The translations under genes and the position numbers were made by a program. The notes below the pieces were generated by a model, which worked only from the letters and a program-made list of their open reading frames with translations, did not search any database and had not been told where the DNA came from. Shown piece by piece: positions 22,875 through 35,210 of a stretch of DNA of 64,000 bases; the stretch's first letter is position 1; each line of letters opens with the position of its first letter. Origin of the DNA: Platerodrilus igneus (Eukaryota; Arthropoda; Insecta; Coleoptera; Lycidae); the NCBI GenBank assembly GCA_036346225.1, contig JARFIW010001257.1:92001-156000 (forward strand), written 5' to 3'.

Positions 22875-24107
22875 TGAGGTACTATCAGAATGTTCTCGGA
22901 CTGTACTCGGCATGGAGGTTTCTGTACATGCTGGCGCACAAGCAACTGTGAATGTTATTCTCAATGAACCAGTGCGCCAAGATGCGTTGTGTTTTGTAAT
23001 TGTGTGTTTATGTTCATTTGCAAATTTTATGACATTTGAGCAACGAGCCTGCATCAGGTTTTGTTTTAAACTTGGTAGATCATCAACTGAAACTTTACCA
23101 ATGCTCGGGGAAGCTTTCCAAGAGCATTCCCTAAACAGAACAGATCTTTGAGTGATACCCTCATTTTAAGGCCGGCAGAACTTTACTTAAAGATGATCAT
23201 CATTGAGGGAAACCCTCCACGAGTAAAGTACATGAAAATGTTGAAAAGACTTCAGAAGTCATTCATGAAGGCTGTTGTCAAACAATCCATCATTTTTCTA
23301 TACATGTTGGCATAAACTATAAAAGCTACCAAGAGATTCTAACAGAACGTTTGAGCATGACTCATAGTGCTGCAAAATTTGTCCCTTGGCTTTTGTTTGT
23401 GGAACAGAAGCAGCGTCATTTGGTGTGTGCAAGGAACTCAAAGAAGCATCTGAAAATGACGCTACCTTTATTTCTGGGGTCATAACTGGTGACGAAAGCT
23501 GGTTTGATGGTTATGATACAGAGACAAAATAACACTTGTCACGGCAGAAAAGTTTACGATTTATGATACCAAAGAAAGCACCACAGGTCAGAAGTGCATC
23601 AAAACCATGCTTGTCATGTGTTTCAACATCAAAGGCATTATCTGTTGTGAGTTTGTGCCGTTGGTGTTACAGTAAACTCAGATTTTGATGGTGACGTTGT
23701 AGCTGGCTAAAAGAAAATGTACTAGAGAAAAGTCCTTAATTGTGGAAAGACCAAAACTGGCTGTTGCATCATGACAATGCACCTACGCATGCATTACTGA
23801 AAATAAGTTTTTGGCCAAAAAGAGCATGGCCGTAATCCCACACTTTCCATATTCCCCAGTCACCCTGTGACTGCTCTGTTCCTGAATGTGAAAATCCACA
23901 TGAAAGGTCACTATAGAAGACATTCAGAACTAAACACATGAAGTGCTTGGCAGCCTTCAGGAAAATGATTTTTTGACACTTTTTAGAAATGGAGGAAATG
24001 TTGAATGCTTTATATTGATTTGCAGGACTACTTTGGAAGCCATTAGTGGCCTAGGCAAGCAGAAAATATTATTAGACCTAGTCTGTTAACTTTCTGATAG
24101 TACATCG
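22875..24107 (+). mobile_element. Mariner-family transposon, degraded
   Basis: About 1,233 bp flanked by TA dinucleotides at 22873-22874 and 24108-24109, as mariners are. The left end TGAGGTACTATCAGAA and the complement of the right end, CGATGTACTATCAGAA, form imperfect terminal inverted repeats. The transposase inside is on the plus strand and heavily mutated. Length and TA target match the family's usual 1.3 kb. Confidence 0.85.
23028..24062 (+). pseudogene. Mariner transposase, multiply broken
   Basis: Translation in changing frames begins FEQRACIRFCFKLGRSSTE, the helix-turn-helix start of SETMAR-like mariner transposases. It continues with HFKAGRTSLKDD, GDESWFDGYD-like residues (WF-GYD near 23500), FLAKKSMAV-PHFPYSP near 23810, and ENDFLTLFRNG near 23965. 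Many stops and frameshifts, plus loss of the 'SPDLAPCDFF' core after PYSP, mean it is dead. Confidence 0.85.
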
Positions 24108-24392
24108 TAAGTAGTTTTAAATATTATTAAATAACTTATGATACTTATATTCTGCCATTTGAGATCAGTTCATATTTGATGAGAGAGTTCTGTTTTTGCT
24201 AACATTCATTTAAGTTATGTTTTAAACGTATTTTCCAAATGGACTTAAACTTTTTTAGAGTATAATATTTATATGCAAGAATGTCAACACTTAGATCAAA
24301 AGCATTACAGAGGTGCTGATCTTTCAAAACCATTACAGAGGTGCTAATCTTTGTGGTCTAAAGCAGTATTTAGCATTAATTTTTATTTCTAG

Positions 24393-24592
24393 AGCAATTA
24401 CAGCTATTGTATGGTTGATTTTCCAGAATTGTTTTGTTGTGAACGTACCCAATTTAGCAGCTAAAAGGATATATAATTATCAGTTACATATGTTAACCAT
24501 TGCTTTTATTAATACAATTTTTGTTGATTATACGATCAGTAATGGATCTGGACTATGGTTTTGTAATAAATTCATTTCATGGACTATTTCTG
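24393..24592 (+). CDS. PIGN: PIGN internal exon (transmembrane region)
   Basis: A 200-bp exon inferred from a strong acceptor (TTTTTATTTCTAG before it) and donor (GTAAGT after it). The first base completes a codon from an upstream exon. The rest reads AITAIVWLIFQNCFVVNVPN... to SWTIS, and the last base starts a codon finished by the next exon. The product is hydrophobic with likely membrane spans, as expected for the C-terminal multi-pass half of GPI ethanolamine phosphate transferase 1. This ER enzyme adds phosphoethanolamine to the first mannose of GPI anchors. The identity comes mainly from the two downstream exons; this one is assigned by splice phase and hydrophobicity. Upstream exons with the catalytic domain were not found in the window. 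Confidence 0.7.
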
Positions 24593-24646
24593 GTAAGTGA
24601 TTTAAGTACTTTAGTTTACACTGTTAACAATTACTTACTGTTGCAG
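24593..24646 (+). other. PIGN: PIGN short intron (54 bp)
   Basis: GTAAGT at the start and TACTGTTGCAG at the end; phase 1 on both sides. It is very short compared with the following 25-kb intron. Confidence 0.7.
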
Positions 24647-24891
24647 TTCTATCGTTACTTATGCCTCTTTTCAGTGAACTTATAATAGGACCACGCTTAC
24701 TTAGTACTGTAATAGCATTTGCCACACCATATGCATTAATGAGTACTGGCTGTGAGAGTCTTTTCATATGTTTTTTTTCACATTTTATGTATAAGTGGGT
24801 TATAATGGAAAAGCACGTCCATTTGAAGAATTACTATAATCGTCAGCTTGTGTGCACCAATGAAAATACTGTACGGCGAAGTTTTTATCTT
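24647..24891 (+). CDS. PIGN: PIGN internal exon
   Basis: A 245-bp exon after the acceptor CTGTTGCAG, ending at CTT before a GTATCC donor, phase 0. With the borrowed base it reads VLSLLMPLFSELIIGPR, then FATPYALMSTGCESLF and TVRRSFYL. The LMSTGCESLF and VRRSFYL segments correspond to the conserved 'LSTG-EALF' and 'RRAYFF' stretches near the PIGN C-terminus. Ending the exon at FYL joins to LSFIITSFFG of the final exon without gap or overlap relative to the family. An apparent run-on to a TGA at 24919 is intronic. Confidence 0.82.
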
Positions 24892-25181
24892 GTATCCTTT
24901 TATTTTTTTGCAAGCATTTGAAACTTTACAAGTACTTCCAGTTTTTGAAGATAAGAAATAATTCAAATGATGAATTTACGTTTTGCATACATTGAGAACA
25001 CATTATTTTACAGAATTATAATATATACAGTATATAAGCAGAACAAGTGCACTCAATAAACTATTATAGTGATCTAATAATAGTTCATCGGTTACTGTGG
25101 TAAGCACAGTAGTTTCACAAAATCCTTTTTTAAAATGGTTGTAAACTTTAAATCAAATTGTTATCATTGCATTACATTTAA

Positions 25182-25312
25182 TTGTGTGTGTGTGTGTGCA
25201 TGTGTGTGTGTGTGTGCATGCATGCATGTGTGTGTATGTGCATGTGCATGCAAATGCATGTGCATGTGGTGTGTACATGCATGCATGCATGGGTGTGTGG
25301 GTGTCTGTGTAT
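25182..25312. repeat. TG/GCATG-rich simple repeat tract
   Basis: GTGTGT runs mixed with GCATGCATG steps; the open frame across it is repeat-derived. Confidence 0.95.
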
Positions 25313-26847
25313 TTAAAATCAAAGTAAGGTCATATTGGCATCATATGAATGAGAAACACCTGACTGTAAATTTGAAAAACAAAATTGTTTAGATATTTAC
25401 TTGTTATAAAATATTTATGAAATGCCCTGTATAAAAGTATTACTTATGTTTGGCTATGCATAAACAAGTGTATATAAAAAGAGTTTCATCCATTCAAATA
25501 TCGTATTTGTGTAAATGTTATTAAAGAATTTTATTTTTAATTAATAATTAAAGGATCGTGTTTTCTATAAAATTTTAGTTCAAATGAATATGAATATTTT
25601 CTATTGTAATGGGAAACTCACATAAATAAATATTCTGAAAGGATTTCATTTCTAATTTAATATCAAAAAGACATATTTCTAATAAAAATGCATGTTTATT
25701 GACTCCATGTTCTAGAATGATGGAATGTCGAGATAGGTAAACGACATGTCCAATTATTAAATAGCCCGAAGCGGCAGTGAAACAATGAAATAAAAATTTT
25801 CGAATAAATGGGAATGTTGATATCATATGTAAATGAGAAAAGTAGCCTGAAGCGTAATATAAGACAGTGAAACAATAAACCTAAAGATTTTCAACCCACA
25901 GGACAGATATGAAAAGCGACTCGATCAAGGGCGAACATCCTCGAATCTGCTATGCCAGAGAGGACTTGCTTTATTTAAAGACCAATCTGTGCCTAGTGGA
26001 GATCAGTATTGATTGAAACTTCGACGTCGGCATACTGTTGATGTAATTATATAATACAATACAGTACATAGTTAAAGTAATACATAAAATGTACAATATT
26101 TGTTAGTAATAATTATTTAAATATATTAAAATGGAAGATATACGATTTGAAACCAACTAAAATTTACTTAAAGATGGGAAAATTAAAATGAAAGATCAAT
26201 GAACATATAAGTGGAATGGATTAATTTGCATGAAAATTTTTACTTTTTAAAACGATTTAAAAGTAGACGGAGCATGGATTGGTAATTATGTTTTGATAAA
26301 GTTAAAGCATGTAAATTAAAGTCAAACAACAAAAAACCATTTAACCGTAAAATTTAAATCAATTTGTTTAAATATTTTAAATGACGTCTAAAAACTCATT
26401 TTCAATTTAAGTTTTAGAGTAAGAGTTGTGAGTAAAAGTCAATTTAATTTAATTTTAAGGATTTCTTGCAAACCTATGCACAGACTTTTGTCATTACTCA
26501 AGGCAAAAATTGAACATAACTGAATTCAGATACGTTTAATACGGTTTTTAAGGTTAAGGATATTAAATTATATGACTTCTAAAAGTGATTGTTGTACATA
26601 TTAGGTACATATTAAGAAGTTGTTAATGAGTGATAATTCCAGGTTTAAAGAGATACTCTGGACTCTATATTTTAGTATATAATGTATATGTCTGGGGAAG
26701 TTATTTCTCATCAATTTTGTATTCAAGATATTGTTTGTCAGAGAAAGCTGTTGCGGATGCAATATTTTGTACTAAAAAGATTGTTTGTAAGAGGTTATTT
26801 CATATTATTATGCGTGTATGATTACAGTTTTTTCATTAATTTTAGAA

Positions 26848-27860
26848 GATAAGAACCAGATATTTAAAATACTCAAAAAGATAGGAATTAATTATAGGGA
26901 TACGCAGATAGTTCATAGCTGATTCAGAAAACAAACACCGATAATAGAGTTAAAGCAGGAACATAGGAAAGTAAGTATTAGGAAAGGGTTGGGACAGGCA
27001 TATACGTTATCCTTATTGATTTTTAACTTGTATATTCAAAGGGAAATGAATATTGTCAAATGCAGAAAGACATTTAAAAGTACTCTACAGGGATGAACGT
27101 TTGATATGCTCAGATTTGCAGGCGATATAGGGATATTAGTATCTAACAAGGAGAAGTTAAGAGCAGTTCTTAATAGAAATAGTACTAACAGGGGGGGTGG
27201 TATGAAAATCAAGAAAAACAAAACTAATGTACCAAAATGTGAAAGAAGACAAAATATATTAAAACCAAAATACAAATTGAAAATGAGAGTTTATAAGAGG
27301 TTAAGGATTCCTGCTACCTAGGAAGCCAAATAACGTAAGATGGCAATAGAGATAAAACAAAGATTAGCACAAGACCATGCTGAATTTGACAAGAAAAAGT
27401 AACTATTATGTTTGAAGACAACAAATATATAAACAAGGAAGAGGTTACTGAAAGCGTATGTGTGGACCACAGCACTGTATGCCTATGAAACATGGACAGG
27501 AAAAAAGTAGAAGTCTTTGAAATATGGTGTTACAGACATATGATGAAGATATCATGGACAGAAATGTCAGTTAAGAACAAAGTAGTTCTAGAAATAGTAG
27601 GGGTAGAAAGAAACATGTATAAAACAGTTAAAAAATGAGAGATAGAATGATAGGACATGTTGTAAGGCATGAGGGAATAGTTTGGGATATATTAGAAGCA
27701 TCGATCAGAAAAAAGAGATAGAACCTAAATTATACTATTACACACAGATAGTGAAAGATGTAGGCTGTGAGAACATCAAGGAAACGTGTAGGTTAGCTCA
27801 GAATAGGAAATAATGGAGGTACACATCCAACCAGTTCTAGAATTGAAAACAGTGATGATG
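26848..27860 (+). mobile_element. RTE relic (RT middle to 3' end)
   Basis: A 5'-truncated plus-strand copy of the same RTE subfamily as 1737-5045. Readable pieces are ILKKIGINYRD, FNLYIQREMNIVKCRKTF, RFAGDIGILVS (catalytic second Asp retained, first replaced by Gly), KQRLAQDHAEFDKKK, TRKRLLKAYVWTTALYA and MMKISWTE. It ends with a GTGATGATGAT tail, as RTE elements do. Stops and frameshifts occur throughout. Confidence 0.85.
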
Positions 27861-28934
27861 ATAAACATGTGATATAACTTTTCTATTCTACTTTGCTTAG
27901 CTCTTAATATTACATAAGAATGTACCAAATGTGGCATATCATTAGTAAAATAATTTAATAATAAATAATATATTAAATAAAATAATAAATTATTTTTAAA
28001 GTGACTCTCTAACAATATGTACTAATTGAAAATTGAATATTTAAAAATAAAATTACAATAACTGTGACTTTAGTAACCTTAGTCTATTTATGAACCATTT
28101 CTGCAAGATATTATTGTTGCAAAGTGGACTATGCTATTGAAAGTGTTATACTGAATAATAGTATTGTAACAATTACAAGCAGAATGTAGATATTTAGCTT
28201 GTGAAACAAATTTACTGTATATAGAATGGCTTTTATGCAATTTGAATCAATGATTAACCTGTATATAAAAAAATGGTGAAGTGTAATTGCACTTAAACCC
28301 TTAGGAGTATTTTCTACACTAATGCATATTGTTTGTGTATAAAAAAAAATTCTGATCAATATATGGCTATATAAAGATTTAGTTTTAAGATTTCCAGTGT
28401 TATTGTTCTAAATAGTAAGATTTTGTGAAGTATTTGTAGCTTAAATACTGGTGTAAAGATTGCATGTTTATTTTGCAGTTGTTTATAGAAACCAAAATAT
28501 CAATATTGCATTGCTTTCTGCCAGTTTTAATTATTTTATTACCCTATATTTTTTCTCTAGTAGGGGACAAAGACTACTACTACAGTAAGCCTGCTTATCG
28601 TAAATGGCGATTAAAAGGCGCAGAATGGGGCAGAAGCCTTGCTGGCTAAAAGATATTGGAGGTGAGTTGGTTGGTCTCGGGCGATTCTTAATAATTTACA
28701 AGGTTGTTGGGGGTTGGCCGTGACAGATACGGCTTTTTGCTAAAATCTTTAAAAACTGCGTTATGGAAAGATATGGTAACCTACTACAATATTTCCCAGG
28801 TATTGTGTGGCCTAAAACACGAAATATGTATGATGGAGAGCTCACAAGTAAAATTCTTGTCTGGGGGTAAAATAGTCATTCATTCAGATCTCCGGGAGGG
28901 GGTACTTGGGGACCGTCATCGTTAGAATTTAAAA

Positions 28935-29720
28935 CAACGGTTCGATTTAACGATAGGGACTTGGAATGTAAGGTCATTACTTAGAATGGATAAGTTAACG
29001 AATTTATTAGTCAAAATGGGAAAAGGAAAGCTGGACATTTTAGGTATTAGTGAGGTGAGATGGCCAGATAGTAATGACTTTTGAAAAGATAATTATAGAA
29101 TAATCACAAGTTCTTCAACTAATGGACAGGCAGGGGTAGGAATAGTGTTAGGTAAAAGACTAGGACGTAAAGTTAAAGAGTATTTACAATTTACTGATAA
29201 AATAATTATGGTTAAATTGAGTACGAAACCCACAGACACTGTTTTAGTACAGGTTTACATGCCAACAACTCAGTATGAGGATGAGGAAGTAGAAAAGGGC
29301 ACGAGGATATAAATAGTAAAGTGAGAAAAGTAAAGAGAGATGAGAATTTAATAGTTATGGGCGATTTTAATACGTCAGTAGGCGAAGGTAGTGAGGGAAA
29401 AATGGTAGGAAAATTTGGGTATGGTAGACGAAATGATAGAGGAGAAAGATTAGTTGAGTTTTGCCAGAAACATAGATTAGTAACTGTAAATACCCTATTT
29501 GAACAACATGTTAGAAGAAGATATACCTGGAAGCGCCAGCTGATAGGGCTAGATACCAAATAGATTATATATTAGTTAAACAACGATATAAAAACCAAGT
29601 TAAAAAATGTCTTAGTTATCCAGGGGCTGACATAGATAGCGATCATAACTTAGTTAAAATGAAGTGTAAGCTAAAATTTAAAAATTGAGAAAGGTTAAAA
29701 GAGAGGGATGGGATCTCGGT
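28935..29720 (+). pseudogene. RTE copy 2 endonuclease, broken
   Basis: The sequence starts LTIGTWNVRSLLRMDKL, followed by ILGISEVRWPDS, GVGIVLGKR and VQVYMPTTQYEDEE. Then comes a frame change, then VMGDFNTSVGEGSEG, RRNDRGERLVEF and RRRYTWKR. The later YQIDYILVKQR and SDHNLVKMK segments continue in other frames. The residues expected at the active site (N of WNVR, E of SEVR, D-x-N of GDFN, D-H of SDHN) are present. Stops fall near 29084 and 29310, with a shift near 29560. Confidence 0.83.
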
Positions 29721-29812
29721 AAGCTTAATGATAGTGAGGTAAAAGAGGAATATAAACATGTTTTAGATAATAAGATCAAAGAAATAGCTATAGGAGGGAA
29801 CATAGAAAATAG

Positions 29813-31749
29813 ATGGAAAGAAATGATACAGCAACACATACTATAGGTAAGAAAAAAATAGAAGCGAGAAAACCCTGGGTAACAAAGGAGATATTAGATT
29901 TAATAGAAAATAGAAGAAAGCTTAAACCTTTCAGAGAATTGGATAGTGAAAGTAAGCAAAAATATAATAGAGTTAGAAATAATATAGTACATGAGTGCAG
30001 AAAAGCTAGAAATAAATGGATGGAGGAGAATTGTAAGGAAATACAAGATCATTTGAGAGTAGGTAAGACAAACAGAGCTTACAGGGCAGTTAAAAAGTTT
30101 TTCGGGGAAGATAGGAAAAAATATAATGGTATTATAGATGAGAATAATGAGCTTCTAATAAATAAAGTTGAAGTAGCAGATAGATGGAAAAGATATTTAG
30201 AAGATTTATATAAGGGAGGCGATATGGATGAGTTACAGAACGACCAAGAAGAGGATGTAGAAATAGGGTTCTCAATATTAAGAGAGGAATTTGATAGAGC
30301 TGTTAGGAATCTTAAACTAAATAAAGCGCCGGGGATAGACGATATACTCGCAGAATTAATAAAATATGCAAGTCAGAAAACTTTAGACGGCTTATATGAA
30401 CTAGTAAAAGTAATATATGACACAAGTGAGGTCCCAATAGATTTTGAAAAAAATATTATCCCAATCCCAAAAAAGGCAGGAGTTGATAGGTGTGAGAATT
30501 TTAGAATGGTTAATTTAACTTCCCACGCTTCCAAAATACTAACAATAATAATTAAAAATAGAGTAGAAGCTTTTACTGAGAATTATTTAGGCGAAGACCA
30601 ATATGGTTTTCGTAATGACAGAGGGATTAGAGAACCGATACTAATGATTAGGGTAATTATCGAAAAAAGGTTACAAAAAGATAAAAAGACTCATTTCGCG
30701 TTTGTAGATGTAGAAAAAGCATTTAATAGGGTTAATTGGATTGTTATATTCAGGGTTTTGCGATAAATAGGAATCTCTCATAGGGATAGGAAAATTATTT
30801 ACAGTCTATATAAAAACCAAAGCATAGTAATTAGATTTGATGAAATAGAAAAGGAAGCTAAGATTAGAAATGGTGCTACACAGGGCTGATACTATTTTCC
30901 TTGATTTTTAATGTTTATATTGAGGAAGCTTTAAACTTAGCTAGAGAGAGAAAAGAGATAGGTATTAGTGTACAGGGACAGAAAATAGACATTACATTTT
31001 GCATAGCTATTATAGCAGAGTCTAGAGAATAGTTAGGAGAGTTTTTAAATATTTTAGATAAGATACTACATAGTAACTATAGTATGGGAATTAACTCGGA
31101 AAAGACAAAGATAATGACAAGTGAGTTACAACCTAGTTCTAACCAAAATTAAAAATAGGTGATACCGAGTTAGAGGAGGTAGAAGAATTTTGCTATTTAG
31201 GTAGTATAATTACAAAGGACGTACGTAGCAGAAGGGATATGGTAGCTAGAATAGCTCAAGCTAAACAAAATGTATTTAAAAAAGAAAGACTTACTAATAG
31301 CTAATAGTATTAGTTTAGATAATAGAAAAAGTTTCTTAAAGTCGTACGTATGGAGCATTCTATTATATGGTAGTGAGACTTGGACAATTAAAGAGGTAGA
31401 TAAGAAAAAGATAGAAGCTTTTGAAACTTAGTGTTATAGGAGAATGTTAAAGATTAGTTGGACAGAGAGAGTAACAAATGAGGAAGTTTATAGAAGGATA
31501 GGTGATGAACCCTGTATATGGAAACAATTAAAGGTCAGGAGAGATAGAATGATAGGGCACCAGTTAAGACATGAGGAACTATTTAGTAAGGTCTTAGATT
31601 ATAAACTACCAAATAAAAATAGAGTAGGAAGACCTAGACAAAGCTATATTAGTCAAATTATTAGAGATTTAGGTTGTGAAGGGTATGCGGACCTTTTTAG
31701 ACTAACTCAGAATAGAAAAGAATTTAGGGCTGCGTCAAACCGACCTTAA
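29813..31749 (+). pseudogene. RTE copy 2 reverse transcriptase, broken
   Basis: The first frame (29813-30766, 317 codons) carries KPWVTKEILDLIENRRK, NLKLNKAPGIDDILAELI, NFRMVNLTSHASKIL, LGEDQYGFRNDRGIRE and FAFVDVEKAFNRVNW. Beyond it the 'GCSLSP' region is damaged, and the catalytic box reads ITFCIAIIAES, so both catalytic aspartates are lost. The C-terminal frame (31444-31749) has MLKISWTERV, IGHQLRHEE and NRVGRPRQSYISQIIRDLGC, ending at a natural-looking stop. Inactive. Confidence 0.87.
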
Positions 31750-31805
31750 GCAAGTTCGAAAACAAAACAAAAAAAATAAATAAAAATCAGTTAACTAAAT
31801 GTCAC

Positions 31806-32040
31806 CATGACATAGCTCACAATTAGTTAGCGGTCCGGCATGTTGGTAGCGATTCGTTGCTTAAGCCTTACCATAACATAATGTAATAAACTTCACCTTG
31901 ACATAACTCACAGTTAGCGGTCTGACATGTTAGCAGCGATTCGATTGCTTAAACATTATCGTAACATGTAACTCTCAATTAGTTAGCGGTTTGGCATGTT
32001 GGCAGCGATTTGCTGCTTAAGCCTTACCATAATATATAAT
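31806..32040. repeat. Three tandem ~70-90-bp repeats at RTE 3' end
   Basis: Units start near 31806, 31898 and 31971. Each contains AACTC(A/T)CA, TTAGCGGT, GGCATGTTGG-AGCGATT and TGCTTAAgCcTTACC. They directly follow the stop of RTE copy 2 and are probably part of its 3' untranslated region. Confidence 0.75.
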
Positions 32041-32107
32041 TTAACGCTTTTTCTTTTTGGAGGGGATAACCAGGTAATATTTCATTTCTTTATAAATGGG
32101 AATCATG

Positions 32108-33533
32108 TAATGTTGTTCGAAGCTTGGATGAAAATTTTAAGAGAGCTTCTTACCGCCTCCCGGTGGTTTATATAGACCAAAAATGCCCCCGACTAGTTTT
32201 ACTTCCTAAAACACACCATTACCACAAACAAGCTTTCTTTGTAAATTTGTACAACGGTCAACACAATTCCAAAATAAATATGCACAAACAACACTCAACT
32301 GTCGTCGATTCTAAAAATCCCACCGTTAACCTTCAGCAATTCTTTGGAAAATTGGCAGTTGTATATACCAACTGTCTAGAAAATGTAAGAATTTTGAACA
32401 TATAATAAACGCTTTACTTTGAAAATCTAATTAAAATTTACAATGGCTATCGAATTTGTTGACGTCTCTCGTCAACTAAACACAAGCATCTAAAACGCGC
32501 CTCTCGAATATGCATATATACATGCACCTCACTCTAACTTACGTACGAAAGTGTTCTGTTTTTTATTTTGCACCCTTCCTATATTTTCTGTCTGTTAGCA
32601 GTTTATTGTATCCTTGTCTAGCCCGTATTTTATCTCTTTTCCTTTATATTCCCTGTTTACACGTACGATAATATCTTAACAACATCTACCCTTTCTTGAG
32701 TATCAACTATCCCCTTTCTATATGTAGTCAACCACTCTACGCTTTAAACCTAACACTCTGCATCTCCCCTCTGTTTTTCCTTGTCACCCCTAGTTGCTTC
32801 AAAGTCAACGGACACCTAAATTTTGTCTCATTTTAATACATACTAAAACACGGCTTCTCTATTTAATATCGTTTCATATTTGTATTCAACCTTCAATGCC
32901 CTACCTCAAATAGACTTGTACATTTCTAACGATCCTATAAGTGGAAATCCTTGACAATTATCTTCCATCTTTTAAATTAATACTGTGAACATATTTTCAA
33001 CGTTCAATTTTTACTACAAATGTTTTGTTTGCTTGCACGGTCTTTTTTCGAACCCTTAGCCATTATAACCTGTTTATCGATAACACTTTCCTATCTTATG
33101 CAATAACTTTGCAAGGTTAACCAATGTTAACGTTTTATACTACACTATGCTAAATTATGTACACAAAGAATATGTACACTTTGAATATCAGTTACTTTAT
33201 GTAATTAAACAATTCAATTTCTTAAATTACTGATTTTCACTATATACTGAATCTGAAAACTTTCGGATTAATAAACCTACATGCTACTTCTTTAAGATAT
33301 AAGTCTTTACGCTACACTTTACGGAACTACATTTCCTACCTAATATTTGTAATTAATATTTACAGTTATGTTACGACGCAAAATTAACCCTAAAGTTTAT
33401 TGTAAATTGTAAATTCCTACACTATCGTTTTTTATAACGTCTTAAATTTTAATTGATTTGTATATTCATGGGGTACCCTGTAAGAAATAATTATCTGACT
33501 TATCTAACATCCATTATAACCTATAAATCCACA
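32108..33533 (-). repeat. Gypsy LTR1 (3' LTR, truncated)
   Basis: Matches 37025-38236 from GAAGCTTGGATGAAAA through to the LTR start at 33533, with indels. It is cut at 32108, where the 3' part seen in LTR2 is missing. It contains the TATA-like element TCTATATAAACC (minus, near 32170). Confidence 0.85.
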
Positions 33534-34040
33534 GAATAATCCCCCTATTTGAATTCAAATAATAATCAAGAAGTTGGTTTTATTTGGATTCAAATATTAC
33601 TAATACCTATAAGAACCATTATTTATACCTATACACTATTCTATACCTATCCTTCCTATTTTCAAATAAAACTATCACTAATATTTAAGTCAACTATCCC
33701 TAATATTTACACTTATTCCCAACTTAAATCTGACCCTCTTCTTTATCCTAAACATGATCCTCCTCACATATTTTACTACTGTGACTTTTCTTGTTTTATC
33801 TACCACTATATGTATAATAACTTTTTCACAGAATATCAAATCCTCATAAACTTCATTTAATACTATCCTTTCCTTAGACAAACTATTTGGTCCAACCTCA
33901 GAATTATACCCTTTTTCCTCTACAGAAAACCCTGTGTACCTTCTAGTATTTTTATGTAACGGAGTCAACCAGAAAAAATTCCTTAAGTGTAGTTTACTTA
34001 AAACAAATTTGCTACTTAATCTCATTAAAAGCGTGTACAT
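33534..34040 (-). other. Internal 3' remnant and polypurine tract of Gypsy
   Basis: On the minus strand AATAGGGGGATTATTC lies immediately before the LTR1 start, the position and composition of a polypurine tract. The rest of the interval is AT-rich and without a readable polymerase or integrase, so a large internal deletion is likely. A 116-codon minus frame here shows no motif. Confidence 0.6.
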
Positions 34041-34316
34041 GGAAGGTGGAGAATGAAATTGCGGTTTGTCCGTTGATTAATCTTCCTTGCATCTAAACAC
34101 AACCGAATACTATTATCTTTCTTTTTAACAACACTGCTGCCTATATGCTGCCAGTATTGGATAAATTTTTGGATTAAATGGTTCAGAATTATCTACCTCC
34201 AAAACATACTCATAACTTAAAGCTGTGCTCGCCTCTACACCTACTAATTCAGAATGTTTCTTTAACAAAGCTTGAACCTCTCCTAACTTTTCTTCTGGAT
34301 GTTCATATTTACACAC
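34041..34316 (-). pseudogene. Gypsy reverse transcriptase, N-terminal scrap
   Basis: The frame starting near 34316 reads ...LLKKHSELVGVE, NSEPFNPKIYPIL and AAYRQ. After a frameshift it reads VVKKKDNSIRLCLDARKINQRT. That is the start of the Gypsy RT domain (the 'YPIP--YR' and 'KKDGS-R-CVDYR-LN' blocks). It stops before the catalytic core, and the downstream polymerase is deleted. Confidence 0.75.
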
Positions 34317-34338
34317 TTCAATTTCTAGTGGTTTGTCT

Positions 34339-35210
34339 CTATCTAAAAATCCTGCCTACTTCTAGTTTCGCTGCTGGGCCCTGGTTGCCCTTGACTACCT
34401 CGGCATATGATCGTCTTGTAGTTTCTGGTCTTTCTCTCTTCTCGCTGTCCCTAACACCCATAGCTGTTTGTGTCCGGGTCATCTCCGGAGAGCTACTATT
34501 TTGTCTTTGTACTCTTGGTTTCTGCGTTGGTCTTCTGGTACCGCTATTACTTCTATAAAACGTTCTCCTAGGCTCCCAGTTGTTTCTAAAATTCCTATTA
34601 AAATTTGTCCCGCGTCTATAAACATCCCCTCTCTCCAATTTTCAAATCTAATAGGTTAACATTTCTTTCCCTATTATCTCTAGGTCGTCATGTACTCACA
34701 TCATCATACCTCTGAATATATTCTAAAAGTGCCTCTCTCTTTCAACGATATTTTGCAACGCCACATGTTGCCTAACCTCAAGTTCAAAATGCCTAGAAAG
34801 ATATTTAATTATTTGTCGGTCCGTTAAAGGTGGACTTAACTGTATTGCGACACCATATTTTCGAATGGCGACCTGTTCCCTAAATCCTGCAAATTTACCT
34901 TTATATTTCCCGATAATCAAGTCGTCTCGCACCTGATCTTGCTTATGATAAGTAAGTAAGTAAGTAAGATTACCTCAATAATGCTTTAAAAATGTTTCTT
35001 CAAAATCATTATACGATTTAATATCCTGACCCACTAAGTTGTACAAAGCTTCGGCATTATCCTTCAATAAAGCTTTCGCAATATTCAGCTTAGCCTGTTC
35101 AGCATATAAATTAAAAATTTAATTCCTAACACTATTTATAAAAATCTGGGAGTTCACTCGATTATCCCCATAAAATTTCATTTGTTGATCTAAAGACATA
35201 TTACCTTTAA
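34339..35210 (-). pseudogene. Gypsy gag remnant
   Basis: Minus-strand frames (about 35210-34980, 34932-34723, 34638-34339) give a capsid-type protein. KFYGDNRVNSQIFINSV and ALYNLVGQDIKSYNDFEE are followed by LIIGKYKGKFAGFREQ and DRQIIKYLSRHFELEVRQ. A basic, Arg/Gln-rich C-terminal segment (RNNWEPRRTFYRSNSGTRR) takes the place of a zinc knuckle. Stops near 35120 and 34985 and a shift near 34720 break it. Further upstream (35830-35210) low-complexity, possibly coiled-coil gag sequence is readable only in fragments. Confidence 0.75.

Larger units (their letters stand above)
28568..32050 (+). mobile_element. RTE-type LINE, copy 2 (diverged subfamily)
   Basis: A long plus-strand element with the same domain plan as copy 1 but clearly different protein sequence. 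It has a leader with a 'HSDLRE' segment parallel to copy 1, an endonuclease from about 28940, a reverse transcriptase to 31749 and a tandemly repeated 3' region. The 3' boundary is placed by the end of those repeats, and the next recognisable sequence is a truncated Gypsy LTR from 32108. Many nonsense changes are present. Confidence 0.82.

Noticed and set aside
24892..24921. PIGN ending at the TGA at 24919
   Set aside because: Cutting at the GTATCC donor gives an exact join to the conserved terminal exon; the run-on residues do not fit the family.
28464..28649. Hydrophobic frame after a TTTTGCAG acceptor-like site, considered as an extra PIGN exon
   Set aside because: The PIGN sequence is already continuous from 24891 to 50141, so no residues are missing between these exons, and the frame runs into RTE leader sequence.
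33690..34040. 116-codon minus frame as a Gypsy envelope or accessory gene
   Set aside because: No signal peptide, membrane segment or motif; it lies in the deleted pol region of the element.
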